The translations under genes were made by a program, and so were the position numbers. A stretch of DNA of 64,000 nucleotides from positions 558,720 through 622,719 of the forward strand of contig NW_006768783.1 in assembly GCF_000204055.1 (NCBI RefSeq). Direction: 5' to 3'. Below, piece by piece: positions 48,885-60,212 of the stretch. How positions within the stretch are numbered: the first letter of the stretch is position 1; each line of letters opens with the position of its first letter. Source of the DNA: Melampsora larici-populina 98AG31. Lineage: Eukaryota; Basidiomycota; Pucciniomycetes; Pucciniales; Melampsoraceae. The notes under the pieces are model-generated. The model was not told where the DNA came from, searched no databases, and saw only the letters and a list, made by a program, of their open reading frames with translations.

Positions 48885-51752
48885 TTACGGCCGGGGACTA
48901 GGAAATGTTAATTTTCTTACCCTTTTGATTGCAATCAACAATGTTTTAACCAATAGTTCTGGAGCACTGATAGGAGTTAAGACTCTGATCCAGTGGGGTC
49001 GCTTTTCACGCATGAAATACAATATGTGCGTACCAGCCACGCGTTCACGTCTTCGCTTGAACATTCGATGACCTAACCAATATATGGTACCCTCGTATAC
49101 GGGGAGAGTTTCGAAATGTGGAGTGAAGGCATCGCGTTCGTACAATTTACCAGGTGGATACTTCAATCCAGGAAGTGGTAGCCAATCGAAATGAGTACCG
49201 GGAATCTCTTTCCACCGTATTGCGATCCACTTGTACGCATCGATCAGATCTTGCTCCATGTTTGTTTTGATATCGCGCTCTGCGACGATTTCAGAGCATA
49301 TTGTGATCATCTCCAGATAATTATCCCATAGCTTCTCCATATTCTCGACGAGAAATTGCGCGTAATCCTTGTTAGCCTCTTTGTGCTCTATTGATTCTAG
49401 AAATTTTTGAATTTGAGGCTTGTACGTATCCATCAAAGCGCGGGACAACAGTGGTTCTTCATTCGAGTTTGATACCAATTGATGACGGTTGTCATCAACG
49501 TATCCTTCAGGTCGTGGATTTACAGCTTCCAAGCGAGGAATGGCTTTTGTTCTCTTCTTCATCGGGCCAGATGGCTTTGGAGCTTTAACTAGGAATGGAT
49601 CAGTAGCGAGATGGGATTTTGAGGAAATCGTTTTTTGTTGAAAGTCGATCCCTATATTCATTGCACGTGCTTGTCTTGAACGATCTAGGGTAGGTGATTC
49701 GAGTGCCACCTTTTCCGATCTTGCAAGAGTCCGACTTCGTGAGTAAGATCTTTCGAGAGCATTTTTCTTTGAGTAGTATCTATCGAGATCAAAAGTGCCT
49801 TCAAATTTGGTTGCATCTATTCGGGGTTGTTCAGATTTTAAGACAGCGGGGTTTCCAGGACGCGGCCCGCGAGCAGTACGGGGCTTAGATCGAGACCATG
49901 ATAACTGCCAACTCGGAAGCGTAGATGATTCCAGAACATGAATTTTGGTCTGCGTAAGTCGGCGAGACTTTGTTGCTTGATGGGTGGATTCGTCATCCCC
50001 ATTGAATGAAAAAGGATCATGATGATATGTTCGCTTGGAACGTTGAAGATTGACTTGATAAGTTGGATGTGGGGCCTTGAGCTGTCCGGGTCTTGAAAGG
50101 CTTATCCTCACATCCCGAGAAGGTAGTTTTGCGTCTTGAGAGCTCGAACTCTGTTTTTCTTGGTCCGAATTCTGTTCAACTAGACTTTTCGAAAGAATCG
50201 GGTCAGTATCGACGTTTCTTGAGATGAAAGTAAGTGAAAATACGGAATTGGTATCGGGGCAAACGCTAGAAGTTTCAAAAGCAGGAAGACAATACCTGAG
50301 TTGGCCTGACTCCACTCCACTTTATTGCTTTTCATTTTGACATATTGGTAGCTTGTGCTGTGACCCGGACTCTTAATTTCGCTCCGTAATTCGCGCGCAT
50401 TTGGTGGTCTTACCAGTGCAGAGCTTGCCCGTGCTTCATTGCCAAGAAAGTGACTGGATGATTCTTCTGACGATTCATCATGTGAATCAGAGAGGGGAGT
50501 CGTGGCACTGTAACTGTGAGACGACCCTTCAGAATTGGATGGATCATCGGCGTACTTTATCTCATTTGCGTCGAATTCATTTCTTGTGGGGCTGGCATGA
50601 TGAGACTCAGTTGGAAACGGAGACGTGTGAGCACTTAATGCAGTGGATGGATCATGACCATCAGAAGCTGGTATATGAGGTGAGCTGGGCAGTTCTTCGG
50701 ATGAGTGATCTTGGAAAAGTTTGCGATGATGAGCATGTTGATAGTCTGGGGATGCTTTTTCGAACTCTAATGATGCAACGGGATGATCGTGACCAGTGGG
50801 GCTGTTTTGAGCCTCGAGTGTTCTCCATTCGTGATACGGCTTCAAGCTGATCATCTCTGGTGAAGGTAGCCCCATGAGTTGGCCGTGCCAGGATGGCGAG
50901 TCTTCCATGATTCCTGGAAGCTGGCTTATCACATGAGATAATTCGCGGTAGTACCCTGTGTTCTCGAATGGATCATGAAATTGTTCCGATGACCCTTCTC
51001 CAGATATGTCCATATGAGCGCTCGATGAAGGAGGATTCAAAATATACGCGTCAGGAGGAGATACTATCTGCGAACCTGGACGGAATACGTGCGACTGGAT
51101 TTCTTCCCCAACAACCTGATGCAATGGAAGACGTTCCTGACTCTCCGCTCCGCTCCGACGATTGACCGCCAATCCGTTGTGCGTGTTGAGGATACCCGCA
51201 TTCCCTTCTCCAAGAGAGTGAAAACTTGAGAAAGACTTCGCAGTGGTGGGGTTGTCCAGACAAACAAAACAATTAAGGCTCATTCTTTGTCTTGATCACT
51301 GCGAGAAAACGATGTTATTGTTCACTGACAGTTTTGTCGCTTGCACCAGACTGGTGTGGCCCGGTGTACATAGCAGGAAAGTTACTAGCCAATGCAGTGG
51401 ACGGTGAGGAGGCGTCGAAGGGGATGTCAGAGGTTTGTCTTTCTGATAGATAATCTTCTTGGTGTAGAACTGCCAGTTCAGGAGTCTCTTCCAAGTGAGA
51501 ACGCGCTTCTGTATGGCTTCCAAGACTGGTCGGAATAGAGTGGCGTACGCTCCTGGAAAAATCCCAAACGCCCATGGCTGTCAATAATATAGGCCAATTG
51601 AGCATCAAGGCCATCGTTCGGTACGACTTCTTGTTGAGCAGATCCATGGTCGAGAATGCCCGAAATTGAGGTGACTGTCGTTCGTGGTCTCGAATACAAT
51701 CCTGTGACTTGAAACAGTCCGACACACCATAGAGGACAGTAGAGGACAGCAT
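48885..51752 (-). CDS. Unknown protein with signal-peptide-like N-terminus
   Basis: Not recognised. Exon 1 is open at 51752-51315. The likely start is the ATG at 51647 (MDLLNKKSYRT), followed by a hydrophobic stretch MALMLNWPILLTAMGVW that looks like a signal peptide or anchor. The middle exon (open from about 51283 to 50296) is Ser/His/Asp-rich and disordered. It joins in frame to 50179-48885 through a GTATTG..TCTAG intron (50295-50180) with a CTGAC branch-point match. The last exon has a basic Ser/Arg-rich part and then an ordered C-terminal domain of about 180 residues (ALMDTYKPQIQKFLESIEH, FDWLPLPGLKYPPGKLYERD, GTIYWLGHRMFKRRRERV). The exon 1 to exon 2 join could not be fixed by frame; these might be two genes. 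A secreted or cell-wall role is possible but unproven. Confidence 0.55.
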
Positions 51753-52595
51753 GATCTAAGCTTGGTATGATTGTGTGTCATATCAAGTACTACTGTGTAC
51801 AAAACTAGCATGCTCGTGTGGAATCAGAAGCACTGCAAAACTAGCATGATCGACAAGTATCCCCCAACTTGATCAAGTGCCCCTAGTGAGACACTTTTTA
51901 CTCGCGAGCTAAAAACATATCACTCCCTCTCAATTCAAAGAGGTCGGACCTTTGGAGAAACACGAGGGTTCTCAGTAAGTAAGAGAACTGGGCACTAGGA
52001 GGAACACTTCTAGATACGAGAATAGGTTATAGGAGCCATGTGACGTAGCCATGACAAAATGATGTGTAAGCTATTTCACATTGCAATTGATTGCATTCCT
52101 GTGCAATCTCTGCAAAAATCCCTCATTACCTTCTGCGTTGAGAATGCTGTTTACCCTCACTATGATTATTGTCTATAATCAAGTGGATAATCTCAAACCC
52201 AGGTTCTTCCCACTTCTTTACTTATTCTCAAAGGTCTTTATGCTTCTTGCTAAAAGTATTCTCATCTTATTCGAGATCAGCTCTTTTTATATATTATCAT
52301 CTTATCATTTATAAAAATTTTGGCCCACCCACCTCTCCCTTTCTGTAATAGTTGTAGGTCACTTGTTATTTACTGATGGGAATGTCATCGTGTAACAGGT
52401 ATGTATAAAAAATGTGTGTGTAATGGCGGACCGGGTATTTGACTTGTTATATTACCTTTCATGGTTTTGACGTCATTACCTCTTTACCACTTTTCCATTT
52501 TTTACTTTACCACTTCCTGTTTCATCTCATCGACGAAAATCTTTTCATAGTCGTTATCACTCAATCAATCTAGTATTTTTAAAGGTAAAGTGATT
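51753..52595. other. Spacer and left flank of the DIRS-like element
   Basis: No gene is supported. From about 52320 the sequence probably belongs to the retrotransposon leader; TGTGTAATGGCGGACC at 52417-52432 resembles TGTGTAATGGCTGACC at 2639-2654. Terminal repeats of the element could not be delimited. Confidence 0.4.
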
Positions 52596-54109
52596 ATGTC
52601 CAGTGATGCTGCCAATATTGAAGCGGCTGCAAGGGTTACGTCTAGGTTGGCGGAGATCAAAAAGTCTTATAATGAAGCTGGAGGCTCCACTACCATATCA
52701 ATGACGGAGATCAGAAGCCAGTTTGCAGAGGTCATACCGTTCCATTCTAAGAAATGGTATAGACATTGGTCCAATTTCGCCATTAGGCTCTGTAAACTTG
52801 ATAAAGACGCCGGGCGTCCAATCTTTAAAAACTTGTTGCCTGCTCCAACAACCACTCCTCGATCTAATACGGAGAAGGTTTTCATCTTCAATACAAATGA
52901 TAACCCAACCTATCCTCCCAATCTATCGAGACCCGTCTCTCCTTCACAACGAGACCATCCTTCTGGAAATCCTATTGTACCCAGAGTTCTTACCAGTGAA
53001 GAAAAAATCACCCTCCTCACTCAGCAAAACGAAGAAAATCAAAATCGTCTTTCTTCACTTCTTTCTCTTCATGTTTCTAATGAGAAAGGCAAAAGGAAGA
53101 GGCATCACAAGCATAAAGATGACTCATCCGATTTTTCTTCAGATTCATCTACAAAATCTGAAAAGAACACGAAAAAGTACGTGTTTATATCAAAAAAGAA
53201 GTCTGTCGACATTCCCACGGGGAACTTTACTCAAGGAGCATTACTATATGCGGCAGATGTCAAAGGCTACGATGCCAGTATTTCCCAAGCTGTTAAATAC
53301 TTTAATAATTCAGCAAAACCACCTGATTTTCCTGATGTTCTCACAAAAGAATTACTTCTCGGAAAATTTATCGACTTTAGAAGAATCAAAGGAGAGCTGC
53401 TTAATCCGAAGAAGGGAGATACTTCTTATACAGCTTCTGGTAAAGAAAAAGGACTTGAAATTTCGAAGAATCTTACTCAAGAAATTGTCGAGTTGGCTGA
53501 ATGGTTATATTATTTCGGCATTCTCAAAAGAGCTATCAAAGCTGCTTTTCCGGATTGTGAAAGTTATATTTCTGAATATGGGAAATATATTAAATCTCAA
53601 TTTTGGTCAGCTGGTGTTATGGTGAATTGGAGAGATATCGCGGGTTACGATTCAGCTTTTCGAACACAAGTGGCTAATAGAAAGTACATTTGTTTCGCTG
53701 ATTGGGATCACAAAGATTGTGAAGTTCTTGAAACACAATTTTTTGGGAGTGCATATTATCAACATAATTTTGGTCCTGTTGCTGCTTTCAATCCTGTTGT
53801 GTCCAGTTAGTATTTCTCTGATTGTATATCTGGTTATGGATATGTTCTAACATGAAGTGTTTTAGCTTCCTTGTCTTGTTCGTTTAGTCAAAATGTTTCA
53901 AGGCAACGGTTAAATTTTAATCCTAATGCGGCTAATAGTCAAGTTCAAAAGCCAACATTTGATCCTGATAAATATCATTTCTTGTTTAAGCATGGGAGTA
54001 AATTTCCGATTGAAGACGCTTCTAAGACGCCAATTGCTAAGGAGCAGTTCTGTTTTTCTTGGAATAAGAATGGAGTTTGTGCCATTGGGCCTACTTGCCC
54101 TTCACTTTT
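52596..54109 (+). CDS. DIRS-like Gag region, apparently intron-containing
   Basis: The start chosen is ATG 52596 (MSSDAANIEAAARV). Exon 1 runs to 53805 and includes a basic Lys/His stretch (KGKRKRHHKHKDD) and the region WLYYFGILKRAIKAAFPDCE that is typical of DIRS Gag proteins. Read without splicing, it stops at 53808-53810. A GTTAGT..TTTTAG intron (53806-53865, with CTAAC branch point) joins in phase to 53866-54109, which encodes QFCFSWNKNGVCAIGPTCP, a nucleic-acid-binding Cys motif. A second intron (54110-54191) would fuse it in frame to the RT segment. Gag packages element RNA. Confidence 0.65.
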
Positions 54110-54191
54110 GTGTATGTTTTTGCTTATCAATTTCTCTGTTATAATAAGTAGGTTGAGTTGATGTGAAAACTAATTCATGGAGTAATTGCAG

Positions 54192-56067
54192 AACATCCGG
54201 GGATGTCATGCAAAACATTTCGGATGCGATCACGCCTGAAGAGTATTCTTCAGAGCGTTATCTGCGCGGTTACCAGTGGGACGGTACTTCGCCAACGGGT
54301 TATTCTGCCTCCATCGATTCTAGTTTAACGGCAGAACCTTTTCCGGATCCCACTTCTCTTCAAGAAGATGTTGACGCGGATTTTATTCTGAAACAATACG
54401 ATCATCTTTTTCAAATTAAAACGCCTTATAATATTAATAAAATTGAAGAATTATTACGTACTCATCCTAACAAACCTTTTGTTGCTTCCGTCTTAAAGGG
54501 TTTGAGAGAAGGTTTTTGGCCTTCATCCAATCTTCCGTCTTCAGAAATTATCGACGTTCCAAATCCTCAGTCCTGTTTTGAAAATCAAGAGTTATTGGAG
54601 GAACAATGCGAAGAAGAGATTACGAAAGGTCGATATTCTGAAGAATTCACAATGCTGTTACCAGGGATGAAGGTCATTCCTCTTCTGATGGTTTCCAAGA
54701 AAGATTCAAAGAAAATGAGAGTTTGTTCAAATATGAGTTTTGATAACCCTTCTCCAAATGATCTCGTCGACAAAGACAAGATCCGTGTTTTGTACAATTC
54801 TTTAAGATCATTTGCACCTTATCTAATGGATATAAAGAGGAAAAAAGGAAAAGTAACGGTTTTGAAATCAGATGTCAAAGGTGCATTTAGAACTTTACCA
54901 GCTCATCCTCAATATCAAATTCGTCAGATCCTCCGTATCAAAGCTAATGGAAAATGTTGAGTCGACCACAACCTTACCTTTGGTTCGTCTCCTTTGCCAC
55001 ACATTTGGTGTGGTTTCTTTTCTTTGATACTCTGGATTTTGAGAGAGATATTTTATATTGAGTATTTGAATAGTATGATGGACGACATGTGGTCGGTGGC
55101 GGATGCATCTGATTGGGTTGTGTTTAAAGATCATTGTATTCCTGGTCCTCAAGCAAAATTATTGATGGTTTTTGATATCTTAGGTGTTCCTTGGGTTTGG
55201 AAGAAACAACTGTACGGTACTGCTTTGGAAGTGATTGGTCACGTGGTGGATTCTGATAGGATGAGTATCTATTTGGAACCCGACAAGAAGACGTTGTTGA
55301 TCAAAGCTATGAAACGGTTTGTATCGGTTCCTAACCATTCTTTACGCGACTGGCAATCAGTGCAAGGGTGGATCTCTTGGGGGTTTAATTCGATGCCTTT
55401 AGGACGTTTTGCTTTGCAAAGTTTGTACAAAAAAACGGCGGGCAAGATTGAACGATTTTCTCATATTCATCTTAATAAGGAGAATCAAGATGATCTGAGA
55501 TGATTAATTGAATATTTTGAAGGTAGTAATGGAGTTTTAATTCTCAAATCGGCAAAATGGTTTTCTTTTCAGGCCGATTCATCTTATTTTTGTGATGCTT
55601 GCCAGTTTGGGATCGGTGTTTGGGAACCAAGGACAAAATTCGCGTTTCATCTAAGACTTCCGGATCCTCTTTGTAATATTTTCTGGGCCGAACTCTTGGC
55701 GGTTTTGGCGGCTATTGACTTGGGTATCAATGCTTGTTCAAAGAGAATTTACGTTTATACTGACAACAAACTCGTGTTTCATTTGTTCAACTCACACCGT
55801 CCTAACCAGTTAGTGAGACCTTTATTTCGACCCATAATTAAACGGTTGGTCTTGTCTCAGGCGGAGGTAAAAGTAGCTCACATTCCTGGTGTTCAGAACT
55901 CATGCACAGATTTATTGTCTAGAGATCATACGATGGAAGCTAAACGTCAATATACGCCAGTTTCAATCAGTAGTCTCGACATTGATCCTTTATTACTTGC
56001 TGGTGGTACTGAAGTTAACTTGGATTTCTTCAAATCTTCAACTTTACATTGGCATCTTCAATCATGA
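54192..56067 (+). pseudogene. DIRS-like reverse transcriptase and RNase H (nonsense-mutated)
   Basis: RT motifs are visible: KVIPLLMVSKKDSKKMRVC, VLKSDVKGAFRTLPAHP, VDHNLTFGSSPLPHIW and the catalytic SMMDDMW (xxDD). RNase H follows with ADSSYFCDACQFGIGVWEP, FWAELLAVLAAIDLG and YTDNKLVFHLFN, then HIPGVQNSCTDLLSRD. Two TGA codons interrupt the frame: at 54958-54960, just before VDHNLTFG, and at 55501-55503, just before LIEYFEGSNG. The second is most simply a TGG to TGA change. The active-site residues are otherwise intact, which suggests recent inactivation. This enzyme would copy the element RNA into DNA. Confidence 0.75.
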
Positions 56068-56959
56068 ATAATAAAAAAGATATAACAACTATTGAACAAA
56101 TCAAGGCTTTGTCCATTATTAATCGTCAATCTACAGTTAACATTTCGACTATTCAAAAATATGAGGCTGGTTATAGAAGTTTCTTTCGCTTTTGTTTGCA
56201 TTTTGGTTATCTTTTTAATCCTGATTCTGAGACTTTGTGTGATTATATTTCATACACTAGTCTCAAAATTTCTCCCAGATCGGTCCGTGTTTATTTAGTT
56301 GGTATTTCGTTTACTTTTAATTTAAAATTTCCTAACATTGTTTGTGATTCAAGAGATAAGGTAGTTAGAGCGACTATGAAGACTTGCATCAAAAATCATT
56401 CCAAGCCGGTTGTTCGGAAAAGTCCTCTTACTCTGTCTCATTTACATTTTGCTATTTCTCAAACTGGTTCTTCTCACGATGATCGTCTCTTTTTAGCTAT
56501 TCTTTGTGTGGGTTTTGGTGGTTTACATCGACTCGGCGAACTTACAATTCCGGATTCACAAAAGCTTTTCGATTCAAGAAAAATTATCTTGAGAAGTTCT
56601 TTCAGTTTATCTCACTGTCAAAAGTATATTCAATATCATTTACCTTACTCTAAAGGCGACACCAGTTTCACTGGAGTTCCGGTGATAATTCAGTATTTCG
56701 AGAATTCTCCGGCTTGTCCTATAAAAATTATGCTCTATTATCTCGACTCTAGGGATTTTTTGTTTTTGTCTGTTCTGGCGGTGCAACTACTTTGGCGCAG
56801 TCTGGTGCTTTGATGGACTATATTCAGTCTGCTGGTCGTTGGAGTTCTGGGGCTTTCCGTATTTACGTCAGAGGTCATGTAGCTTTGCGTTTGCCTGAAT
56901 CAAAAAATCACGTAATTGGTAATTCAATTCATGTGGGAGCTTTGGTTGCTTTTTCTTGA
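56049..56959 (+). pseudogene. DIRS-like tyrosine recombinase (deleted/frameshifted)
   Basis: The frame runs from 56064 (MNNKKDITTIEQIKALSI) to a stop at 56811-56813. It shows the N-terminal SAM-like region (KYEAGYRSFFRFCLHFGYLF) and the first catalytic Arg motif FGGLHRLGELTIPD. Sequence from about 56776 continues in another frame with GGATTLAQSGALMDYIQSAG, RWSSGAFRIYVRGH and the catalytic Tyr in RIYVR, ending at 56957-56959. The segment with the expected HSLR-type His/Arg motif between LDSRD and GGATTL is missing. A deletion plus frameshift is the simplest reading. The enzyme normally integrates circular DNA copies by recombination, without target duplication. Confidence 0.75.
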
Positions 56960-58551
56960 AGTGAGATTCTTTTTTGTTTCTATTTCTTTTTCTTTATTGT
57001 TTAAATAAAGAGGAGATAGTTCTGTTTGATCTAGATGTCAATTCTTTTTTGGATTAACTTATTTTGAGAACTCAAAACTGACTCTTTTGTTTTGTTGAAC
57101 CAATTTCTTAATATCTTCTTCCTCCCTACTTCACCACTCTTTAAGTCTACGCTCTTTCAATAGGCGGGTTGGAGAGGGTGTTGTTTGCTTGTGGACATGA
57201 CGGTATTATATCCCTTAGGGGAAATTGGTTTTAACGCGCTAGAGTTTTGTCTTTTTGTGATTTTTGTAAGTACCAGAGATGACATTTCTACTTTTTAGTC
57301 CACCCCATAGTGGACCTTTTTGTTGCCTTTAAGTCAATTGCCCTGTACTTAGTATCTATCTGGTATAGCTTATTCATTACATTGCAATTAGGACTCTATG
57401 CCTCAATTTTGGCTAAACCTTCCCAACATGAGTATTAGCTTGAATCACCCAGCTCTGATACCTATTCTTCAAGTGTAAAGAAAGGTGATAGTACCTGGAT
57501 GGCACAAGAGACAATAAGTGAGGATGAATGAAAAGAAACTACAAAGGTAGGAGAAATCATCACACTTATATGTATCTAACACTCATATAACCTAGGTACA
57601 AGATCATAGATTGATGAAGGAAGCCAAAACATAACACGTCATAACAGAGCAAAAAGTGATGTAATGTGTTCAATAAAGATAATGAAAGTAGTAAGAATTG
57701 ATTATCTTAATATGAATCAACCCACGTGCCCATTTCAACTGCCTGTGCCTATGCCCATCAAACCTGTCTATTCATTTATCTTGTATCTCACTCTGAGATT
57801 TCTTCAGAAAGATGAGGAGTAATTTGAAATTGAAATTAGGGCACAGAGCCTGGCGTTAAAACCCCACAACTCATCAAAGGAGGACACAGAAAAGCGACAT
57901 TGGATTTCTGTGCAAGAATTGAATTGCGGCTTTGGACTGTGAGTTTCCAAGATTACAAATTTGCAGTTGGATGCGCATTAACCGATTGCCACTGCCAGCA
58001 TTAAAGAGGTTCCCAGATGGGAATATGGGTCCTAGTGATCACATTCCCATCCTGCTACTGTTACACAGTTCCACAAATATTTCCTGAGTAGCCATTGTGA
58101 TATATGTAGTCAATATTTTGAGATGTGTGTCTCAATTTGAACAAAGTTACAGCATGTATTACACATGAACTTCTTATCTAGATGAGCAGATAACTGAGCG
58201 AACCTGTATGTAGCTGATAGCTAAGGATTTACTCAGATGTTTGCACATATGTAGTGTATGCTTTATGGCTCAGATGTGCAGTGCAAGATGATTTGATGCA
58301 CCATTCTTCTCTCAATGATATTCCCAGCCTAGGTCACGTTCCGACCAGGGAACCTATTTAATGCTGGCAGTGTGCTGTGTGAAACCGTTAAGCTTGTTGG
58401 AGTGATTCCTTGGTGTTTCCAAAGGGAAGATCCAGCAAACTTTGGTGACCAAGGAGTTTGTGTGAAGCCTGAAAAGCGGGGCACAGTGCATTTTGTTGTT
58501 AAACCTCATTTCATCAAGGATCCCACTATTTCTTGCCCCCTTTCCAAGTAC
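56960..58551. other. Right flank of DIRS-like element and gene-free spacer
   Basis: The first 350 bp or so are probably retrotransposon 3' sequence. The remainder has no recognisable gene; the frame at 58372-58638 has no domain and overlaps hairpin repeats. Confidence 0.4.
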
Positions 58552-58639
58552 CGGTCGCCCCATTTTTGGTCCAACAAGGGGCGACGAGCAATCAGTCGCC
58601 CCCTTTTCAAAAAGGGGCGACTGAAAGGGGGCGACTGAT
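58552..58639. repeat. GTCGCCCC/GGGGCGAC nested hairpin
   Basis: ATCAGTCGCCCCCTTTTCA (58591-58609) pairs with TGAAAGGGGGCGACTGAT (58622-58639). Extra GTCGCCCC (about 58554) and GGGGCGAC (about 58578 and 58614) copies allow alternative pairings. This strongly GC-rich block stands out in AT-rich DNA and looks like the end of a small inverted-repeat element. Confidence 0.75.
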
Positions 58640-58681
58640 CCATTATCATTTTTCTCTTATCTATTTTTTTTGTTCATAGAA

Positions 58682-58782
58682 GCGTAATGTAAATAGAGGA
58701 TTATTATCACTACAAACAACAGTGCCAGGAGCAGCGCAATGTAAATAGAGGATTGTAGCTACAAACAACAGCGCCAGGAGCG
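58682..58782. repeat. Tandem pair of a 50-bp unit
   Basis: Two adjacent copies, 58682-58732 and 58734-58782, share GCG(T/C)AATGTAAATAGAGGATT, then ACTACAAACAACAG(T/C)GCC-type sequence with small differences. No coding role is seen. It directly follows the GC-rich hairpin and may be part of the same element. Confidence 0.8.
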
Positions 58783-59162
58783 AGCTGTATCCTGGCGCCG
58801 GTGACACTCAAGATCATCTCAATCAATCTCATCAGGACGAGAGAAAGAGAAACGAGATAATGGGGACATGAACATATATCTTAAATTGGCATACATAGAG
58901 GCATACATAGATGGATGGGCATAGGGGTAGAGTTGTCAAACAAAATAAAATGGTAGGACCGTGAAATCAATCACATACAAGGAGAACTTCCAAGAAAAGT
59001 TCCAACAAAAGGTAAAAGGGGACAAAACAACAGTAAGAACAACCAAGAAAAAAAACAAAAGAAAGAAAAAAGTATCTCATAACATAAATAAGATTGCCAT
59101 TTAAACCAAACTAAAAAACAACAAAAGAAAGAAAAAAAGTATTGCATGAATAAGATTTCCAT

Positions 59163-60212
59163 TTACTTGTCATCTCGATTAACCCAAAGATCTAGCTGGA
59201 CTTGATACTTATTGATCCAGTCTGGAATACGAGTCAAGAATGATTGGAACATTCTTGTTAGGTCGAGTTCGATATGGAAAAAAGGTATAACAGTTACTCT
59301 CAACTGGATTTATCAGGATAACTGGGCATTCGTATGCACTGGCGATGACGTAGCCTAAGTAAGGAATGCACATCCAGTACTCCTGTTTACATATTGCGTC
59401 CTGGGGTTTCAGCCGGTGGAGGAGGTCGTCAACGATCTCCGTGGCAGCACTGGGAGCCGTAGTCGCACGGCGAGTCTTCACCCCGCGAGGCTTCATTCCC
59501 GGCAGTGTAGCTATTAGTTCCTCATGGACTTCAGGATACGAGAACAGTTCATCGTGCAAATGTTGACGGACGTGAGCATAGGACTCGTCGTTGTAACAAT
59601 CGAACACTTTGGCAATTGCGTAGTATCCGCAATTGCCATATGCAGGTGGATCGAAAACAGACTCTATGAAAGGAGCGATTATTTGAGGAAGTTGATTCAG
59701 ATACTTGAGTTTGTTAGTTCGGACAGCGGAACCGGTTTGTGTTTGTAAAGCAGAGGATAGTTCAGTTTTTGATTTGTGAGCTGAGGATAGTGTTGAGTCA
59801 GAGCTTGATGAGTCAGAAATTTTGGCCTGGATATGTCGAGTTTGAGCGATTGGCTTTTGCACTTCCTTTTTTGCCACTCTAAAATTTAAATCATCTGGAA
59901 TTGGAAAAACTACTGCACCAAATTTCCTACTGCCTTCCAAAGTGGCCCGAACTTCAGGATCCTTCCTATCTAATTTGATATCTTCAGCAATGCAACACAA
60001 CGTAACTTCGGGAATAAGGACTCTTTGAATAAAGTAATCCGGAGTAAGAGGGGCAGCTTTGGCTGAGTCAAGGTGATCTGGCGACGATGGATCTTTGGTA
60101 AACATAGACTCAAGAGCTCTGACAATAATTTCATAACCTTGATATCCATAACTGGATTATTTGTTGAAACATCAAAACCAAGATCATCTGTTTCATCAAA
60201 AAAACTCCAGTT
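59163..60212 (-). pseudogene. Broken OTU-like cysteine-protease gene
   Basis: The main open frame (60105-59209) contains PPAYGNCGYYAIAKVFDCYN with the nucleophile-type Cys, and YWMCIPYLGYVIASAYECPV, which fits the fold of rust OTU-like proteins. The usual Asp before GNC is Tyr, and the C-terminal catalytic His region is absent. Upstream, an exon beginning at 60212 after a CATAG acceptor (NWSFFDETDDLGFDV) is out of frame with the following YEIIVRALESMF. Downstream, FLTRIPDWINKYQVQLDLWV is in yet another frame ending at 59163. OTU proteases remove ubiquitin; fungal versions are often carried by transposons. This copy appears inactivated. Confidence 0.6.

Larger units (their letters stand above)
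52320..57000 (+). mobile_element. DIRS-like tyrosine-recombinase retrotransposon (defective)
   Basis: The order is gag-like region with CCCH-type motif, reverse transcriptase, RNase H, tyrosine recombinase, with no integrase or protease. That order defines DIRS-type elements. Outer limits are approximate, since inverted termini and the internal complementary region were not identified. Stops at 54958-54960 and 55501-55503 and a deletion or frameshift near 56760-56780 make this copy inactive. Confidence 0.8.
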
